A stretch of DNA of 64,000 nt. Origin: Cylindrospermum sp. NIES-4074 (GTDB taxonomy: Bacteria; Cyanobacteriota; Cyanobacteriia; Cyanobacteriales; Nostocaceae). The DNA lies in assembly GCA_003994795.1 (NCBI GenBank), contig AP018269.1, positions 2,049,346 through 2,113,345 on the forward strand, given 5' to 3'. A program made the position numbers and the translations under genes. Position 1 is the first letter of the stretch, and the number at the start of each line of letters is the position of its first letter. The notes under the pieces were generated by a model that was given only the letters and a program-made list of their open reading frames with translations, was not told where the DNA came from and ran no database searches. Below, one piece after another: positions 8,968 to 18,213 of this stretch.

Positions 8968-10395
8968 TCAACCAATCAACTTCTCCAAAGCAACTTTCAA
9001 TTCTGCTGTTAAATCGCTCACACCTTGCCTAGAAGCCTGACGGTCAGTTTGATATTTTGCCCAGTATTCAGTCACGGAAATTGGTTCACCGATGGTAATA
9101 TGCGATGCTTTTTTACCTAAACTGGGACGTCCTGGAAGTGTTGATTCTTTAATTCGGGCTAACATATCAAACATGAGTAATGCTGTTTCTGCAAACCGTT
9201 CTGCTGTTGGTTGTTCTTCAATGTAGGTAGCGGTGACAGCCACAAAACTTTCTGCTATCCGCATATGCTGCATTCGCAAATCTGCTTCTTCTGCAATCCA
9301 ATCTGCAAGTCCGCGCTTCAGAGGTGGTAAACTGTCGATATCTGCTAAATCTTCCCGGTAGATGTAACCCCAGCCGGCTTCTTCCAAACGGCGACAGCGG
9401 TCTATATAATTACCTTGTGGCTGAAGTGCAAAATATTCTTCCGCAACGTGTAAAGCTGTATCCATTAAGCGGTGGAGTCGGGTAATAATTACCTGATTAG
9501 GTTTACTAGATTCCTCTGTGGGGGCGGTTTTGGGGATATCTTGATGGTAGAAACGGCGATAAAATTCTTCCATTTCGGAAATTAGATATTCAGCCACACG
9601 ACAGAGACGTTGATGGTAGATTTTTTCTGAATTAGCGATCGCACTCTCACCAATTTCTGGCACTGGTAAACCGCTATCTGCTTCTAGTTTACTCAATAAC
9701 CAGTCGATTTTTGTCCAAGGTGGCTGAACGTAGCGATATTGAATAGCGACGGGTAGAATGTAGACTTTTTCATCACGGTTGGCTTTTTGCAAGTCTTCTA
9801 CACACCAAAACCCCAACTGAGCAACACCAGGTTCTAATGGACTAACTATGCCGCTATGACCATTAGTACCACCTTCAGGGGCAAGTGCGATCGGTATTTT
9901 AGCATTAGCAAACAAATCTCGCGCTGTTTGGATAGCCTGCCTATCTACTCGTCTACCGCGACGAATGGGTACACCTCCAGCGCGAGAGAACAACCAACCC
10001 AGCCAATTTCCAGCCCACAGCGTCATTCCCCGATCATAGACAAAGTGGCTGTGAATTGGGTATTTTAAAGTGATGCCTTTCTGACGCGCTGCTCGTGGCA
10101 CAATGCGCGAAAGCAGATACATCATAGAAAGAGGATCTTCTACCTCTGGGTGACGAAATGCGATTAAAAAGCGAATTTTCCCAGCTTGAAATTGTTGATA
10201 AAGTTCAGCTAACACCTCAGCATTCTTAGCTTCCACTTGCACAATACCAGCAGGTAGCCAAGGTCTAAACCTAAACCGGAGGAATATTGGCAGCAACCAA
10301 TGGAGAATCTGAAGTATAAATGGGTTAAAGCGCTGGGGAATAAACTTCAGTGGTGGTTGAGTAGAGTGAATCGATTTAGGCAAGTTGCTCTCCAA
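8968..10395 (-). CDS. PlsC-like lysophospholipid acyltransferase
   Basis: 475 residues with an acyltransferase domain in the N-terminal half. The catalytic HX4D motif is H82-D87 (RHPEVED), followed by SRAGGVPIRRG and LAPEGGTNGHSG, which match the glycerophosphate-binding blocks of the PlsC/1-acylglycerol-3-phosphate acyltransferase superfamily. A hydrophobic patch near residues 25-40 suggests membrane association. The C-terminal 200 residues are helical and not part of canonical PlsC, which is about 240 residues, so this is a longer cyanobacterial subtype. The acyl acceptor cannot be deduced. Confidence 0.85.
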   Translation of the reverse strand: MESNLPKSIHSTQPPLKFIPQRFNPFILQILHWLLPIFLRFRFRPWLPAGIVQVEAKNAEVLAELYQQFQAGKIRFLIAFRHPEVEDPLSMMYLLSRIVPRAARQKGITLKYPIHSHFVYDRGMTLWAGNWLGWLFSRAGGVPIRRGRRVDRQAIQTARDLFANAKIPIALAPEGGTNGHSGIVSPLEPGVAQLGFWCVEDLQKANRDEKVYILPVAIQYRYVQPPWTKIDWLLSKLEADSGLPVPEIGESAIANSEKIYHQRLCRVAEYLISEMEEFYRRFYHQDIPKTAPTEESSKPNQVIITRLHRLMDTALHVAEEYFALQPQGNYIDRCRRLEEAGWGYIYREDLADIDSLPPLKRGLADWIAEEADLRMQHMRIAESFVAVTATYIEEQPTAERFAETALLMFDMLARIKESTLPGRPSLGKKASHITIGEPISVTEYWAKYQTDRQASRQGVSDLTAELKVALEKLIG

Positions 10396-10467
10396 ATTGT
10401 GTTGTTAAAACCAGTTTAGCTAACCACACAGCGCTTGAATAGAAGAGATTACAGGAATTTATAAAAA

Positions 10468-10914
10468 TTATTTATGCTGTTTAGGGAAATGGCTGAATAA
10501 ATACCAAAACACCCCCAAGTTCACAACAAGAATGGTTGATTTTACGGGAGATACACCCCTAAACAATTCATAAATTTCTGGGGGAATGCTGATACCAACT
10601 AACCCCAATACTAACAGGTGTGCCCAACGCTTTTCATACCATAAACCAATTGCTTCGATGGCAGTAACAATAGAGTATATTCCTGCTCCTACGCCGCTAA
10701 ATGCCAATGTTTTGGGTTTTAAATTGAGAAGGTTATCTAAAAGCCAATTAATAATTCCCTTTTTACCTTCTAAGATATAATCGGCTGAAAAGTTCTCTAT
10801 TACTTGATAATTTTTTAATGCCAATAATAAGGCTATAGAAGTAGCCATCAACAACAATGCTGTAAAGGATTTGTAGCAAACAATTGCGACTAACCCAAAG
10901 GGACGCTTTTTCAA
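10468..10914 (-). CDS. DUF2127 membrane protein
   Basis: 148 residues with four hydrophobic segments (about 8-30, 68-88, 95-112 and 125-142). The GVGAGIYSIVTAIEAIGLW motif followed by KRWAHLL and a PPEIYEL loop is typical of DUF2127 integral membrane proteins. Function unknown. It lies upstream of the acyltransferase on the same strand with a 72-bp gap, so cotranscription is possible. Confidence 0.8.
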   Translation of the reverse strand: MKKRPFGLVAIVCYKSFTALLLMATSIALLLALKNYQVIENFSADYILEGKKGIINWLLDNLLNLKPKTLAFSGVGAGIYSIVTAIEAIGLWYEKRWAHLLVLGLVGISIPPEIYELFRGVSPVKSTILVVNLGVFWYLFSHFPKQHK

Positions 10915-10980
10915 ACAACCTCCTAAATAGGATGTACTACAAAATCTGATCTGCTGGCAGAGTTAGCATACATTAAAAGC

Positions 10981-11129
10981 GAACGGGGAACGGGGAACAG
11001 GGAACAGGGAACAGGGAATTTCTCGTTCCCATACTCTGTATGGGAATGAATTCTAGAAGGCTCTGCCTTCAATGACAGCAGAGGCAGAGCCTCTGTGATG
11101 ACATTCCCAGTCGGAGACTGGGAACGAGA
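10981..11129. repeat. Tandem GGGAACA repeats plus nested palindromic element
   Basis: 10981-11020 holds five copies of a (C)GGGGAA/CAGGGAA heptamer. 11021-11129 is a 109-bp element starting TCTCGTTCCCA and ending TGGGAACGAGA, with an internal AGGCTCTGCCT/AGGCAGAGCCT pair. A short perfect version of the same terminal sequence occurs at 19646-19676. Confidence 0.75.
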
Positions 11130-11228
11130 TATTGACACGGATACGGAATGGGGAACACGAAGTTTCAGATGGGGTCTCTTACTCACGGATGGAATAGGAG
11201 AGACTGTTAATAGTTCCCGAATTCGCTC

Positions 11229-11321
11229 AGGACTTACGCTTTCATCATGAAGAAACTAACCGCAGAGGACGCAGAGGGCACAGAGGAATAAGAGGAAAGG
11301 GAGAGTTTTTGCGTAAGTCCT
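11229..11321. repeat. 93-bp element with AGGACTTACGC termini
   Basis: Bounded by AGGACTTACGC (11229) and GCGTAAGTCCT (ending 11321), with the common GCAGAGGACGCAGAGG repeat inside. The same terminal sequence ends the elements at 18087 and 25154, suggesting one family with different interiors. The gap 10915-11347 otherwise holds no gene that I can see. Confidence 0.65.
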
Positions 11322-11347
11322 AATGATTAAAAAGATATGATGTTTAA

Positions 11348-11420
11348 TGGAGGTTAGCGGACTCGAACCGCTGACATCCTGCTTGCAAAGCAGGCGCTCT
11401 ACCAACTGAGCTAAACCCCC
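11348..11420 (-). tRNA. tRNA-Ala (anticodon TGC)
   Basis: On the minus strand the 73-nt sequence folds as a cloverleaf: acceptor GGGGGTT/AACCTCC, D arm TAGCTCAGTTGGTAGAG, anticodon stem CCTGC/GCAGG with loop TTTGCAA, and T arm GGTTCGAGTCC. CCA is not encoded. Confidence 0.96.
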
Positions 11421-11492
11421 GTAAAATTAAAAAGGGTGGTTATGTTAACTTGTAGTTTTATATTAACTTAAAATTGTGCTTTTGCCAAAGGA

Positions 11493-12446
11493 ATGAACCC
11501 AGAAAATACACAAATCGTTGCTACACTTTATAAATTTGTTACCTTGCCAGATTTTGCACAGATACGAGAACCCTTACTATCTTTCTGCCTAGCTCAAGGT
11601 ATCAAGGGGACGATTTTATTAGCACAGGAGGGCATTAACGGGACTATTGCTGGGTCACGTCAGGCAGTTGAGGCTGTTTTGTCATTTTTACGTGCTGACC
11701 CTCGTTTAGCTGATTTAGAACACAAGGAATCTTTTGCTGATACACCACCGTTTGAGCGAATGAAGGTGCGGTTAAAGTCGGAAATTGTGACTTTGGGACT
11801 GCCAGAAGTTGACCCCAACCAGCAAGTAGGCACTTATGTGAGTCCTCAAGAATGGAATGAGTTGATTGCTGACCCCGAAGTGATTGTGATTGACACTCGC
11901 AATGATTATGAAGTGAATATTGGTAGTTTCCAAGGGGCACAAAATCCTCAAACTTCGTCATTTCGGGAGTTTCCCGATTATGTGCGTCAGCAACTAGACC
12001 CAACTCAACACAAAAAAGTTGCCTTGTTTTGTACTGGTGGCATTCGCTGCGAAAAAGCCTCATCCTATATGATGTCCCAAGGCTTTACAGAAGTCTATCA
12101 TCTTAAAGGCGGCATTCTCAAGTATTTAGAGGAAGTCCCGGCAGAAAATAGTTTGTGGGAAGGGGAATGTTTTGTTTTTGATGAGCGAGTTGCTGTTCGT
12201 CACGGTTTGGAAGCAGGAAGTTATGAGTTGTGCCTGAGTTGTGGACGGCCGATTTCTGAGGCAGATCAGGCTTCACCGAACTATGAGGAAGGTATTTCTT
12301 GTCCTTATTGTTTTGATAGCCTGACGGAGGAAAAAAGGGCGCGTCAGCAGTCAAAACTACAACAGATTAAGTCGGCTAACCAGCGGACTGGGGACGCTTC
12401 CAAGCTAGGGTTAAACCATCCGCAATGGGAACCAAACTCAGGCTAA
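11493..12446 (+). CDS. trhO: tRNA uridine(34) hydroxylase TrhO (rhodanese-like)
   Basis: Oxygen-dependent hydroxylation of U34 to 5-hydroxyuridine in tRNA. The 317 residues form an N-terminal TrhO domain ([19 protein letters not shown]) and a rhodanese domain with VIDTRNDYE at 132-140. The catalytic Cys is C180 in [14 protein letters not shown]-terminal cysteine-rich segment (CLSCGR and CPYC) probably binds zinc. An ATG start follows AAAGGA. The 3' end overlaps the convergent methyltransferase gene by 71 bp. Confidence 0.95.
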   Translation: MNPENTQIVATLYKFVTLPDFAQIREPLLSFCLAQGIKGTILLAQEGINGTIAGSRQAVEAVLSFLRADPRLADLEHKESFADTPPFERMKVRLKSEIVTLGLPEVDPNQQVGTYVSPQEWNELIADPEVIVIDTRNDYEVNIGSFQGAQNPQTSSFREFPDYVRQQLDPTQHKKVALFCTGGIRCEKASSYMMSQGFTEVYHLKGGILKYLEEVPAENSLWEGECFVFDERVAVRHGLEAGSYELCLSCGRPISEADQASPNYEEGISCPYCFDSLTEEKRARQQSKLQQIKSANQRTGDASKLGLNHPQWEPNSG

Positions 12447-13053
12447 TTCGCTGGTCTTGATGTAGCTTTTGATTGAAGGCCCGAATCTTTTTAGTTTGAC
12501 TGTTTTGGTCTTCGGGGTCTGCAACTCTACCTGACCAAAGGACATTATCGATCGCAATTAGTCCCCCCGGACGTACTAATTTTAGCGATCGCTCATAATA
12601 ATTGTCATAGCCGCTTTTATCGGCATCAATGAACGCAAAATCAAAGGTTTCAGCTTCACCTGCTGCCAGCAATTGATCTAAAGTCTCGATTGCTGGGGCT
12701 ATGTGCAGGTCAATTTTATCTGTCACTCCAGCTTGTTGCCAATAACGACGTGCGATCGCTGTAAACTCTTCACTGATATCACAGGCTACTATTTTTCCCT
12801 CTGGCGGTAATGCTAACGCTACAACCAGGGAACTGTAGCCTGTAAATACTCCTACTTCTAAGGTCTTTTTTGCTCCTAGCAATTGCACCAGCAACGCCAT
12901 AAACTGTCCCTGTTCAGGGGAAATCTGCATTCTACCGCTGGGATGTTGAGCGGTTTCTTGCCGCAGTTGGGTTAAAATTTCTGGTTCCCGCAAAGAAACT
13001 GAGAGTAAATAATCATACAAATTTTGTTCTAGTCCGATTGTTTGTTTACCCAT
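12376..13053 (-). CDS. Class I SAM-dependent O-methyltransferase (CCoAOMT-like)
   Basis: 225 residues of the caffeoyl-CoA/catechol O-methyltransferase family. SAM-binding motif I is [11 protein letters not shown] (about 65-75). FAFIDADK carries the metal-binding Asp, and [12 protein letters not shown] supplies the second metal ligand block. The N-terminal helices (SPEQGQFM) are family-typical. The substrate is unknown; cyanobacterial members act on diverse phenolics. The last 71 bp lie inside the convergent trhO 3' end, and the C-terminal residues KRPQSAG are encoded there. Confidence 0.92.
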   Translation of the reverse strand: MGKQTIGLEQNLYDYLLSVSLREPEILTQLRQETAQHPSGRMQISPEQGQFMALLVQLLGAKKTLEVGVFTGYSSLVVALALPPEGKIVACDISEEFTAIARRYWQQAGVTDKIDLHIAPAIETLDQLLAAGEAETFDFAFIDADKSGYDNYYERSLKLVRPGGLIAIDNVLWSGRVADPEDQNSQTKKIRAFNQKLHQDQRISLSLVPIADGLTLAWKRPQSAG

Positions 13054-13102
13054 AATTTTTGCTTTTCTTATACTTCGTTAAATTTAAAATTTTTTTCTAT
13101 CG

Positions 13103-13134
13103 GTGTAGAGACGTTTCATGAAACGTCTCTACAC
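13103..13134. repeat. Perfect 32-bp palindrome, second copy
   Basis: GTGTAGAGACGTTTCA followed by its exact complement. It has the same core as the palindrome at 8891-8926. Confidence 0.85.
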
Positions 13135-13138
13135 TCCC

Positions 13139-13316
13139 AATACGGTTCGGTTAACGTTTGAATCTATCGAAGATCCCCCCAACCCACGCCAGTTTGCTCA
13201 AGTCGGGAAACCCGCCCACGCAACTGGCTCCCCTTAAAAAGGGGGGCTTTAAAGTCTCTTTTACCCCCTTTTTAAGGGGGTCGCCACAGGCGGGGGGATC
13301 TTATCCGAACCGTATT
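13139..13316. repeat. 178-bp MITE-like element with AATACGGTTCGG termini
   Basis: The ends AATACGGTTCGG (13139) and CCGAACCGTATT (ending 13316) are perfect 12-bp inverted repeats. The interior has GATCCCCCC/GGGGGGATC and CCCCTTAAAAAGGGGG/CCCCCTTTTTAAGGGGG pairs. No coding capacity. Confidence 0.7.
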
Positions 13317-13352
13317 GTCTACACTCCTGTCTACTTCTTGCTGAAAATTACC

Positions 13353-14543
13353 CTAAGAGGCATTTTGCAATTCGGCAGTGCGGACTGCAAGCTGCTGTGT
13401 TTGGCTACCCCGTTGCACTTTCACTTGCAACACCTGACCGAGACGGCTTTCTTCAACAATACCTTGCAATTGTTCCGCTGTAGTGATTGGTTCTCCATCA
13501 ATTTGCACAATCACATCACCCCGTCGGATACCCGCAGTTGCAGCTGGAGAACTGGGGATGACGCGCATCACCAAAACACCGTTAACTTCTGGGATAGCGA
13601 TCGCCGAATTGGGATCTGTGTTATTCTGTTTGGCTAGCTGGGGCGTTAATGTCACCATTTGCACGCCTAAATAAGGGTGAGCAACTTTGCCGTCACGTTG
13701 CAATTGAAATGCGATCGCTTTAGCCTTATCAATAGGAATCGCAAACCCAATGCCCATCGCATCTGCCCGAATTGCGGTATTAATACCAATCACTTCACCA
13801 CGACCGTTTAATAGTGGCCCCCCAGAGTTACCGGGGTTAATAGCGGCGTCGGTTTGAATAAATTCTAAGCGTTTATCACTAATTCCCACTTGGGCGCTAG
13901 AACGTTTGAGGGTGCTGATAATTCCCAAAGTCACGGTATTATCAAAACCTAAAGGATTACCAACTGCGATCGCCCAATCTCCTACCTGTACATTATCAGA
14001 AGAACCCAAGGGTGCAACAGGTAAATTGTTGCCGGCGTTAATCTGCACTACTGCTAAATCGGTGACTTCATCAATACCTTTAACTTTGCCTTCAAAAGTG
14101 CGACCATCTTTGAGCCGGACTGTCACCTTATCAGCTTGGTCTACTACGTGGGCATTAGTGAGAATTAACCCGCTCTTGTCAATAATAAAACCAGAACCTA
14201 AACCGCGTAATTGCTCAGTTGGGGACTGTTGCGGCAAACCCTCACCAAAAAACCTGCGGAAAATCGGGTCTTCTAGAAATGGATCAACACGGCGAGTAAT
14301 GGTGCGTTCTGTATCAATCCTCACTACAGCATTCCCCACCCGATTCACTGCTTCCGTGACAAAGCTACTAGCACCGATAGCAGCAGTTGCCGGTGATGGT
14401 CTTTGGGCAATTAGTGCTGGTGCTGCTTGGGCAGGTAACACTTGCAGACTGCTAACAGTGAGTAAGACTCCCATAGCAATGGCTAAGACATGACTACTGA
14501 GTTGGCGTATAGACCAGGGTAGTTTGGAAATTCGCATAATCAC
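13353..14543 (-). CDS. HhoA/HhoB/HtrA-type periplasmic serine protease
   Basis: Envelope protein quality control by degrading misfolded proteins. 396 residues: a signal or anchor segment (about 17-40, ending PAQAAPA), a trypsin-like domain with catalytic H132 (LTNAHVV), D162 (VTDLAVV) and S240 ([10 protein letters not shown]), and one C-terminal PDZ domain (about 295-385, [24 protein letters not shown]). One PDZ and this length match the cyanobacterial HhoA/HhoB/HtrA group; which of the three it is cannot be decided here. It is transcribed away from the InrS-like regulator across a 383-bp gap. Confidence 0.94.
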   Translation of the reverse strand: MIMRISKLPWSIRQLSSHVLAIAMGVLLTVSSLQVLPAQAAPALIAQRPSPATAAIGASSFVTEAVNRVGNAVVRIDTERTITRRVDPFLEDPIFRRFFGEGLPQQSPTEQLRGLGSGFIIDKSGLILTNAHVVDQADKVTVRLKDGRTFEGKVKGIDEVTDLAVVQINAGNNLPVAPLGSSDNVQVGDWAIAVGNPLGFDNTVTLGIISTLKRSSAQVGISDKRLEFIQTDAAINPGNSGGPLLNGRGEVIGINTAIRADAMGIGFAIPIDKAKAIAFQLQRDGKVAHPYLGVQMVTLTPQLAKQNNTDPNSAIAIPEVNGVLVMRVIPSSPAATAGIRRGDVIVQIDGEPITTAEQLQGIVEESRLGQVLQVKVQRGSQTQQLAVRTAELQNAS

Positions 14544-14719
14544 AACCTTATCTAGAAGCCTAATTTTTACTTAGTCGTGAGAAATCTATCTACAGTTATT
14601 CTTACAGATTTAACTTAGGGCATAGCGCGAGCTGCCTTTATCACCTTAACGGAAGATTAACTTACAAAGCTATTCTGGAGATTTTCCCTTGCCAGGTTCG
14701 GATTTTCCCACTGCCTCTG

Positions 14720-14889
14720 TAGTAGTCTGTCAATAACTAATTGACGGGTAAATAAATCTTGCAATTTTTCTTCTTCTTCCTTCTTCCTTCTTCCTTCTTC
14801 CTTCGCGCTCTTAGCGTCCTTTGCGGTATGCCTCCGGCACGCTACGCGAACGTTTCTTTATCCGTCAAAATTTATTTGACAGACTACTA
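14720..14889. repeat. 170-bp element with TAGTAGTCTGTCAA termini
   Basis: Perfect 14-bp terminal inverted repeats TAGTAGTCTGTCAA and TTGACAGACTACTA. The interior holds CTTCTTC tandem heptamers and the GCGTCCTTTGCGG and CGCTACGCGAACG dispersed repeats. It fills most of the divergent htrA-like/InrS-like intergenic region (14544-14926). Confidence 0.7.
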
Positions 14890-14926
14890 GGCTAGGATCT
14901 TAATTAACACCAGAACCTTAATCACC

Positions 14927-15328
14927 ATGAATGGCTCAAACCGATTAGGTAAAGAATCCTTGCCCAAATCCCAGCAAGCAGAACATACCCACAATCACGA
15001 TATAGACCACGACCACGCAGATCATCCTCCTGGGACTGGAGAATCGGTTCATCCCCATATCCATAGTGAAGAGTCTTTGCGGCGAATTGTCAACCGACTT
15101 TCGCGCATAGAAGGGCACGTTCGCGGCATTAAGACTATGGTGCAGCAAAGCACCCCTTGTCCCGATGTTTTATTGCAAATTGCCGCAGTTAGAGGCGCAC
15201 TAGATAGGGTAGCGCGAATTGTGCTAGATGAACATTTAACTGAGTGCATTGGTAGAGCAGCAGAGAATGGCAATATAGAAACGGAAATTAAAGAACTTAA
15301 AGCTGCTTTAGATCGGTTTTTACCTTAG
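14927..15328 (+). CDS. CsoR/RcnR-family metal sensor, InrS-like
   Basis: DUF156 transcriptional repressor of 133 residues. The N-terminus is a disordered His/Asp-rich tail with more than ten His, and the four-helix core starts at ESLRRIVNRLSRIEGHVRGI. Candidate metal ligands are C78, H103 and C107. Their spacing (25 and 4) matches the C53/H78/C82 set of the nickel sensor InrS of Synechocystis, and the His-rich tail also fits InrS, so nickel is the likely signal (inference). Unlike many family members it has no metal exporter next to it; its neighbours are a protease and kinases. Confidence 0.85.
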   Translation: MNGSNRLGKESLPKSQQAEHTHNHDIDHDHADHPPGTGESVHPHIHSEESLRRIVNRLSRIEGHVRGIKTMVQQSTPCPDVLLQIAAVRGALDRVARIVLDEHLTECIGRAAENGNIETEIKELKAALDRFLP

Positions 15329-15458
15329 CGAGAGAAAAAATAGACAACATCAGCTAGCACCAAAAGACATGGTGTGGAGACGGGATATTTAGTGTTTTGG
15401 CGCAGGTTCTAGGGTGCTTTATGCCAAAATCAATACTAATATCTCAAGGTAATAGCTG

Positions 15459-16478
15459 ATGGTTTGGGTAGTTCCAAAGCAATTGCAGGGTGGTAAGTAT
15501 ACCATAGAAAGCATATTAGGGCAAGGGCGTTTTGGTATTACTTATCTTGCCACAAATCAAAAAGGCGATCGCATCGTCATCAAAACCCTGGATGATCAAT
15601 ACCGCAACCAACCAGACTTTGATAGGTTGCACAGAAAGTTTGTTGATGAAGCATTCACACTCTTTAAATGTCAACATCCCCATATTGTGCGTCTTCTAGA
15701 AAATCCATTTCAAGAGGACGGCTTGTGGTGCATAGCGATGGAATATGTCGCTGGAGTTAATCTGGCCCGTCGGGACAAGAATATCTTGCCAGAAACAGAA
15801 GCGCTGCACTACATCCAACAAATTGGTGAAGCGCTGACGGTGGTACATCAAAATAACCTAGTGCATCGGGATGTCAAACCTGCCAATATTATGATTAGGG
15901 CTGGTTCCAAAGAAGCAGTTTTAATTGATTTTGGGCTAGCACGGGGATTTGATAGTAAAAAGCTGAGTGTCAGCAATCTAGAAACAGAAGCAGAAGCAGG
16001 TTTCACACCACCAGAATTGTATTCGCGCACAATTGAACTCAGCGCATATACTGATGTTTATTCACTAGCAGCGACACTTTACAATTTATTGACAGGAGAA
16101 ATACCCACCAGTGCCAAAGAACGTTTACAAAATAATGCACCGTTGAAAGAACCAAGAGAATTAAACCCACAAATCAGCCCTAGTGTTAATAATAAGATTA
16201 TTTGGGCAATGAATTTAGACTCAAAACAACGCCCTCAGTCTATTCAAGAATGGCTAGATTCACTCGGATTAAAACCTACACCTGTTGTTAATTCATCATC
16301 GGGCAAAAAACCAAATTATGAAGTAAGAAACTTTAGGTTAGCAGTAGTAAGCGTGATTATCGCAGTAATAGCAATATTCACCGGAATTTTTCAAAGTGAG
16401 ATCCGAGAGTTTTTCTTAAAATCTTCCCCATCACCACAAACAGCACCAACTGCACCACCAACAAAACCCACAAATTAA
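15459..16478 (+). CDS. Serine/threonine protein kinase with C-terminal membrane anchor
   Basis: Hanks-type kinase of 339 residues. The glycine-rich loop is GQGRFGITYLA, the ATP-anchoring Lys is in IVIKTLDD (K42), the catalytic loop HRDVKPANIM is near residue 136, and DFGLA and GFTPPELYS (activation segment) follow. The kinase domain spans about 13-275. A single transmembrane helix (about 291-311) is followed by a short Pro/Thr-rich tail, so the catalytic domain is cytoplasmic and membrane-tethered. It lies 32 bp upstream of a second kinase gene, a probable bicistronic pair. Targets unknown. Confidence 0.93.
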   Translation: MVWVVPKQLQGGKYTIESILGQGRFGITYLATNQKGDRIVIKTLDDQYRNQPDFDRLHRKFVDEAFTLFKCQHPHIVRLLENPFQEDGLWCIAMEYVAGVNLARRDKNILPETEALHYIQQIGEALTVVHQNNLVHRDVKPANIMIRAGSKEAVLIDFGLARGFDSKKLSVSNLETEAEAGFTPPELYSRTIELSAYTDVYSLAATLYNLLTGEIPTSAKERLQNNAPLKEPRELNPQISPSVNNKIIWAMNLDSKQRPQSIQEWLDSLGLKPTPVVNSSSGKKPNYEVRNFRLAVVSVIIAVIAIFTGIFQSEIREFFLKSSPSPQTAPTAPPTKPTN

Positions 16479-16510
16479 TTACCAAGTCTTGTCGAAACAG
16501 AATTAATTGC

Positions 16511-17866
16511 TTGTCTACAAAAGAAAAACCGGAATCTATAATTATGTACTGGCAAAAAGGTTATCCACTCAATGATGGTAAGTATATCATTGAAAGCTTT
16601 TTAGGAAGAGGTGCTTTTGGCTTGACATACAAAGCTGTGCAGAATAATTTACTCAAACTGCCAGTGGTTGTTAAAATCCCAGACCCAACTCTCCAAACAG
16701 ATAAAGCATATCCTCGCTATGTCAAAAAGTTTATTCAAGAAGTTGAAATTTTAGGGCGACTTTGTAGAGAACCTCACCCTAATATTGTGAGTATAATTGA
16801 TTATATTGAAGAAGGTGAAAATAAAACTCCATGTTTGGTAATGGAGTACATTGCTGGGCAAGATTTGTTTAAATTAATTGAACCTCAAGATAATGAAGTA
16901 CAGCCCCTACCAGAACATCAAGCCGTAAATTATATCTGCCAAATTGGTGATGCACTCACAGAATTACATAATAATTCTATCGTACATCGGGACATACACC
17001 CTGGTAATATTATGTTGAGCAAGGGTCGTCACCCAATTTTAATTGACTTTGGATTAGCTGGAGAAATTGAGCCAGCTAGTTCTTTTTCTAAAGGTTTTGG
17101 GAATAAAGATTTTGCACCTTATGAGCAATTCAAAGGTAGTAAAGAACCAACAGTAGATATTTACGGTTTAGCGGCGACACTTTACTATGCTGTGACTGGC
17201 ACAACTCCTGCAACATCCTGGGATCGTAGATATAATCAAGCTGATTTAATTGAACCAAAGCAATATAATCCTAATGTTAGTAACCAATTAAATCAGGCAA
17301 TTATTGAAGGTATGAAATTAGAGGCAAATGAACGCCCACAATCAATACAAATATGGTTAAATCTATTAGTTAACCATAGTGAAGCTGATGATTTAAGTTC
17401 AGATGTGGGGGTAGATTATCGGAAGCTACGCGACTTACTAGCAGCAGGAAACTGGAAAGACGCTGACGATGAAACTTTGTTAATAATGTTGCAAGCTGTA
17501 GGTAGGGAAGAAGGTAACTGGATAAGGGAAGAAGAATTATTAAACTTTCCCTGCACTGACCTTCGCACAATTGACCGCCTATGGGTAAAATATAGCAATG
17601 GGCGTTTTGGCTTCAGCGTTCAGAAGCAAATTTACCTGAGTATTGGCGGCAAGGCGGACGGTAAGTATGATCAAGAAGCTTGGGAGCAATTTGGCGATCG
17701 CATAGGATGGAGAGTGAACGCAAACTGGCTAAACTACTCGGAAGTCAATTTTTACACATTCGCACCTAAAGGACATTTACCCGTTTTTGTGTTTTGGTGT
17801 CATGGTATCGTTGATATTATGCGCTTCTCTTCTCTCGCATCCAAACTTGCAAAGTGTAATATTTAA
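16511..17866 (+). CDS. Serine/threonine protein kinase-GUN4 domain fusion
   Basis: 451 residues from TTG/GTG-type starts; ATG 16544 (MYWQKGYPLNDGKY) is the likelier start and gives 440 residues. The kinase domain (about 20-290) has LGRGAFGLTY, VVVKIPD and DFGLAG. Its catalytic loop reads HRDIHPGNIM, so the usual HRDxKxxN Lys is His. A GUN4-like domain (about 300-450) follows: YRKLRDLLAAGNWKDADDET, the FPCTDLRTIDRLW block, then RFGFSVQKQIY. GUN4 binds porphyrins and stimulates Mg-chelatase, so a tetrapyrrole-sensing kinase is plausible but unproven. Confidence 0.9.
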   Translation: MSTKEKPESIIMYWQKGYPLNDGKYIIESFLGRGAFGLTYKAVQNNLLKLPVVVKIPDPTLQTDKAYPRYVKKFIQEVEILGRLCREPHPNIVSIIDYIEEGENKTPCLVMEYIAGQDLFKLIEPQDNEVQPLPEHQAVNYICQIGDALTELHNNSIVHRDIHPGNIMLSKGRHPILIDFGLAGEIEPASSFSKGFGNKDFAPYEQFKGSKEPTVDIYGLAATLYYAVTGTTPATSWDRRYNQADLIEPKQYNPNVSNQLNQAIIEGMKLEANERPQSIQIWLNLLVNHSEADDLSSDVGVDYRKLRDLLAAGNWKDADDETLLIMLQAVGREEGNWIREEELLNFPCTDLRTIDRLWVKYSNGRFGFSVQKQIYLSIGGKADGKYDQEAWEQFGDRIGWRVNANWLNYSEVNFYTFAPKGHLPVFVFWCHGIVDIMRFSSLASKLAKCNI

Positions 17867-18086
17867 GGGTTTCCGAGTTTTATAAATATTTATTACACCC
17901 TTCTTTTCCACGCTGCAATCAACATTGTAGAGATCCGATACCTGGCACTGCGGGGGAATAACAATTTGCCTGAATAAACCTTGTTGCTACCTCATCCACC
18001 GACCTACTTTCTGACACCTTTTGGTTATCCCAAGGTAAACCCATCTGCCCTGTTGAAGTTTTTTTTGGTTTACCCTTTACCTTCCA

Positions 18087-18213
18087 GAACTTACGCAACT
18101 TGCATGGCTTTGTAGGGTGCGTCAGATGCCAAAAATCTATTTACTTTACTGAATTATCGAGTTTGACGCACCCTACAATCTTACATTGAGTGTGACACGC
18201 AGCTTTAGTCCTA
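18087..18213. repeat. 127-bp repeat element, copy 1
   Basis: Closely matches 25154-25285 over its length (ACTTACGCAAC, GCATGGCTTTGTAGGGTGCG, then GTGTGACACGCAGCTTTAG). An internal TGTAGGGTGCGTCAGA / TTTGACGCACCCTACA pair can form a hairpin. The left end is degenerate compared with copy 2. It is followed directly by a different element. Confidence 0.8.

Noticed and set aside
13906-14493. A 195-codon frame opposite the HtrA-like gene
   Set aside because: Low-complexity Ser/Thr/Pro/Lys translation mirrors the protease codons; the sense protein has an intact catalytic triad.
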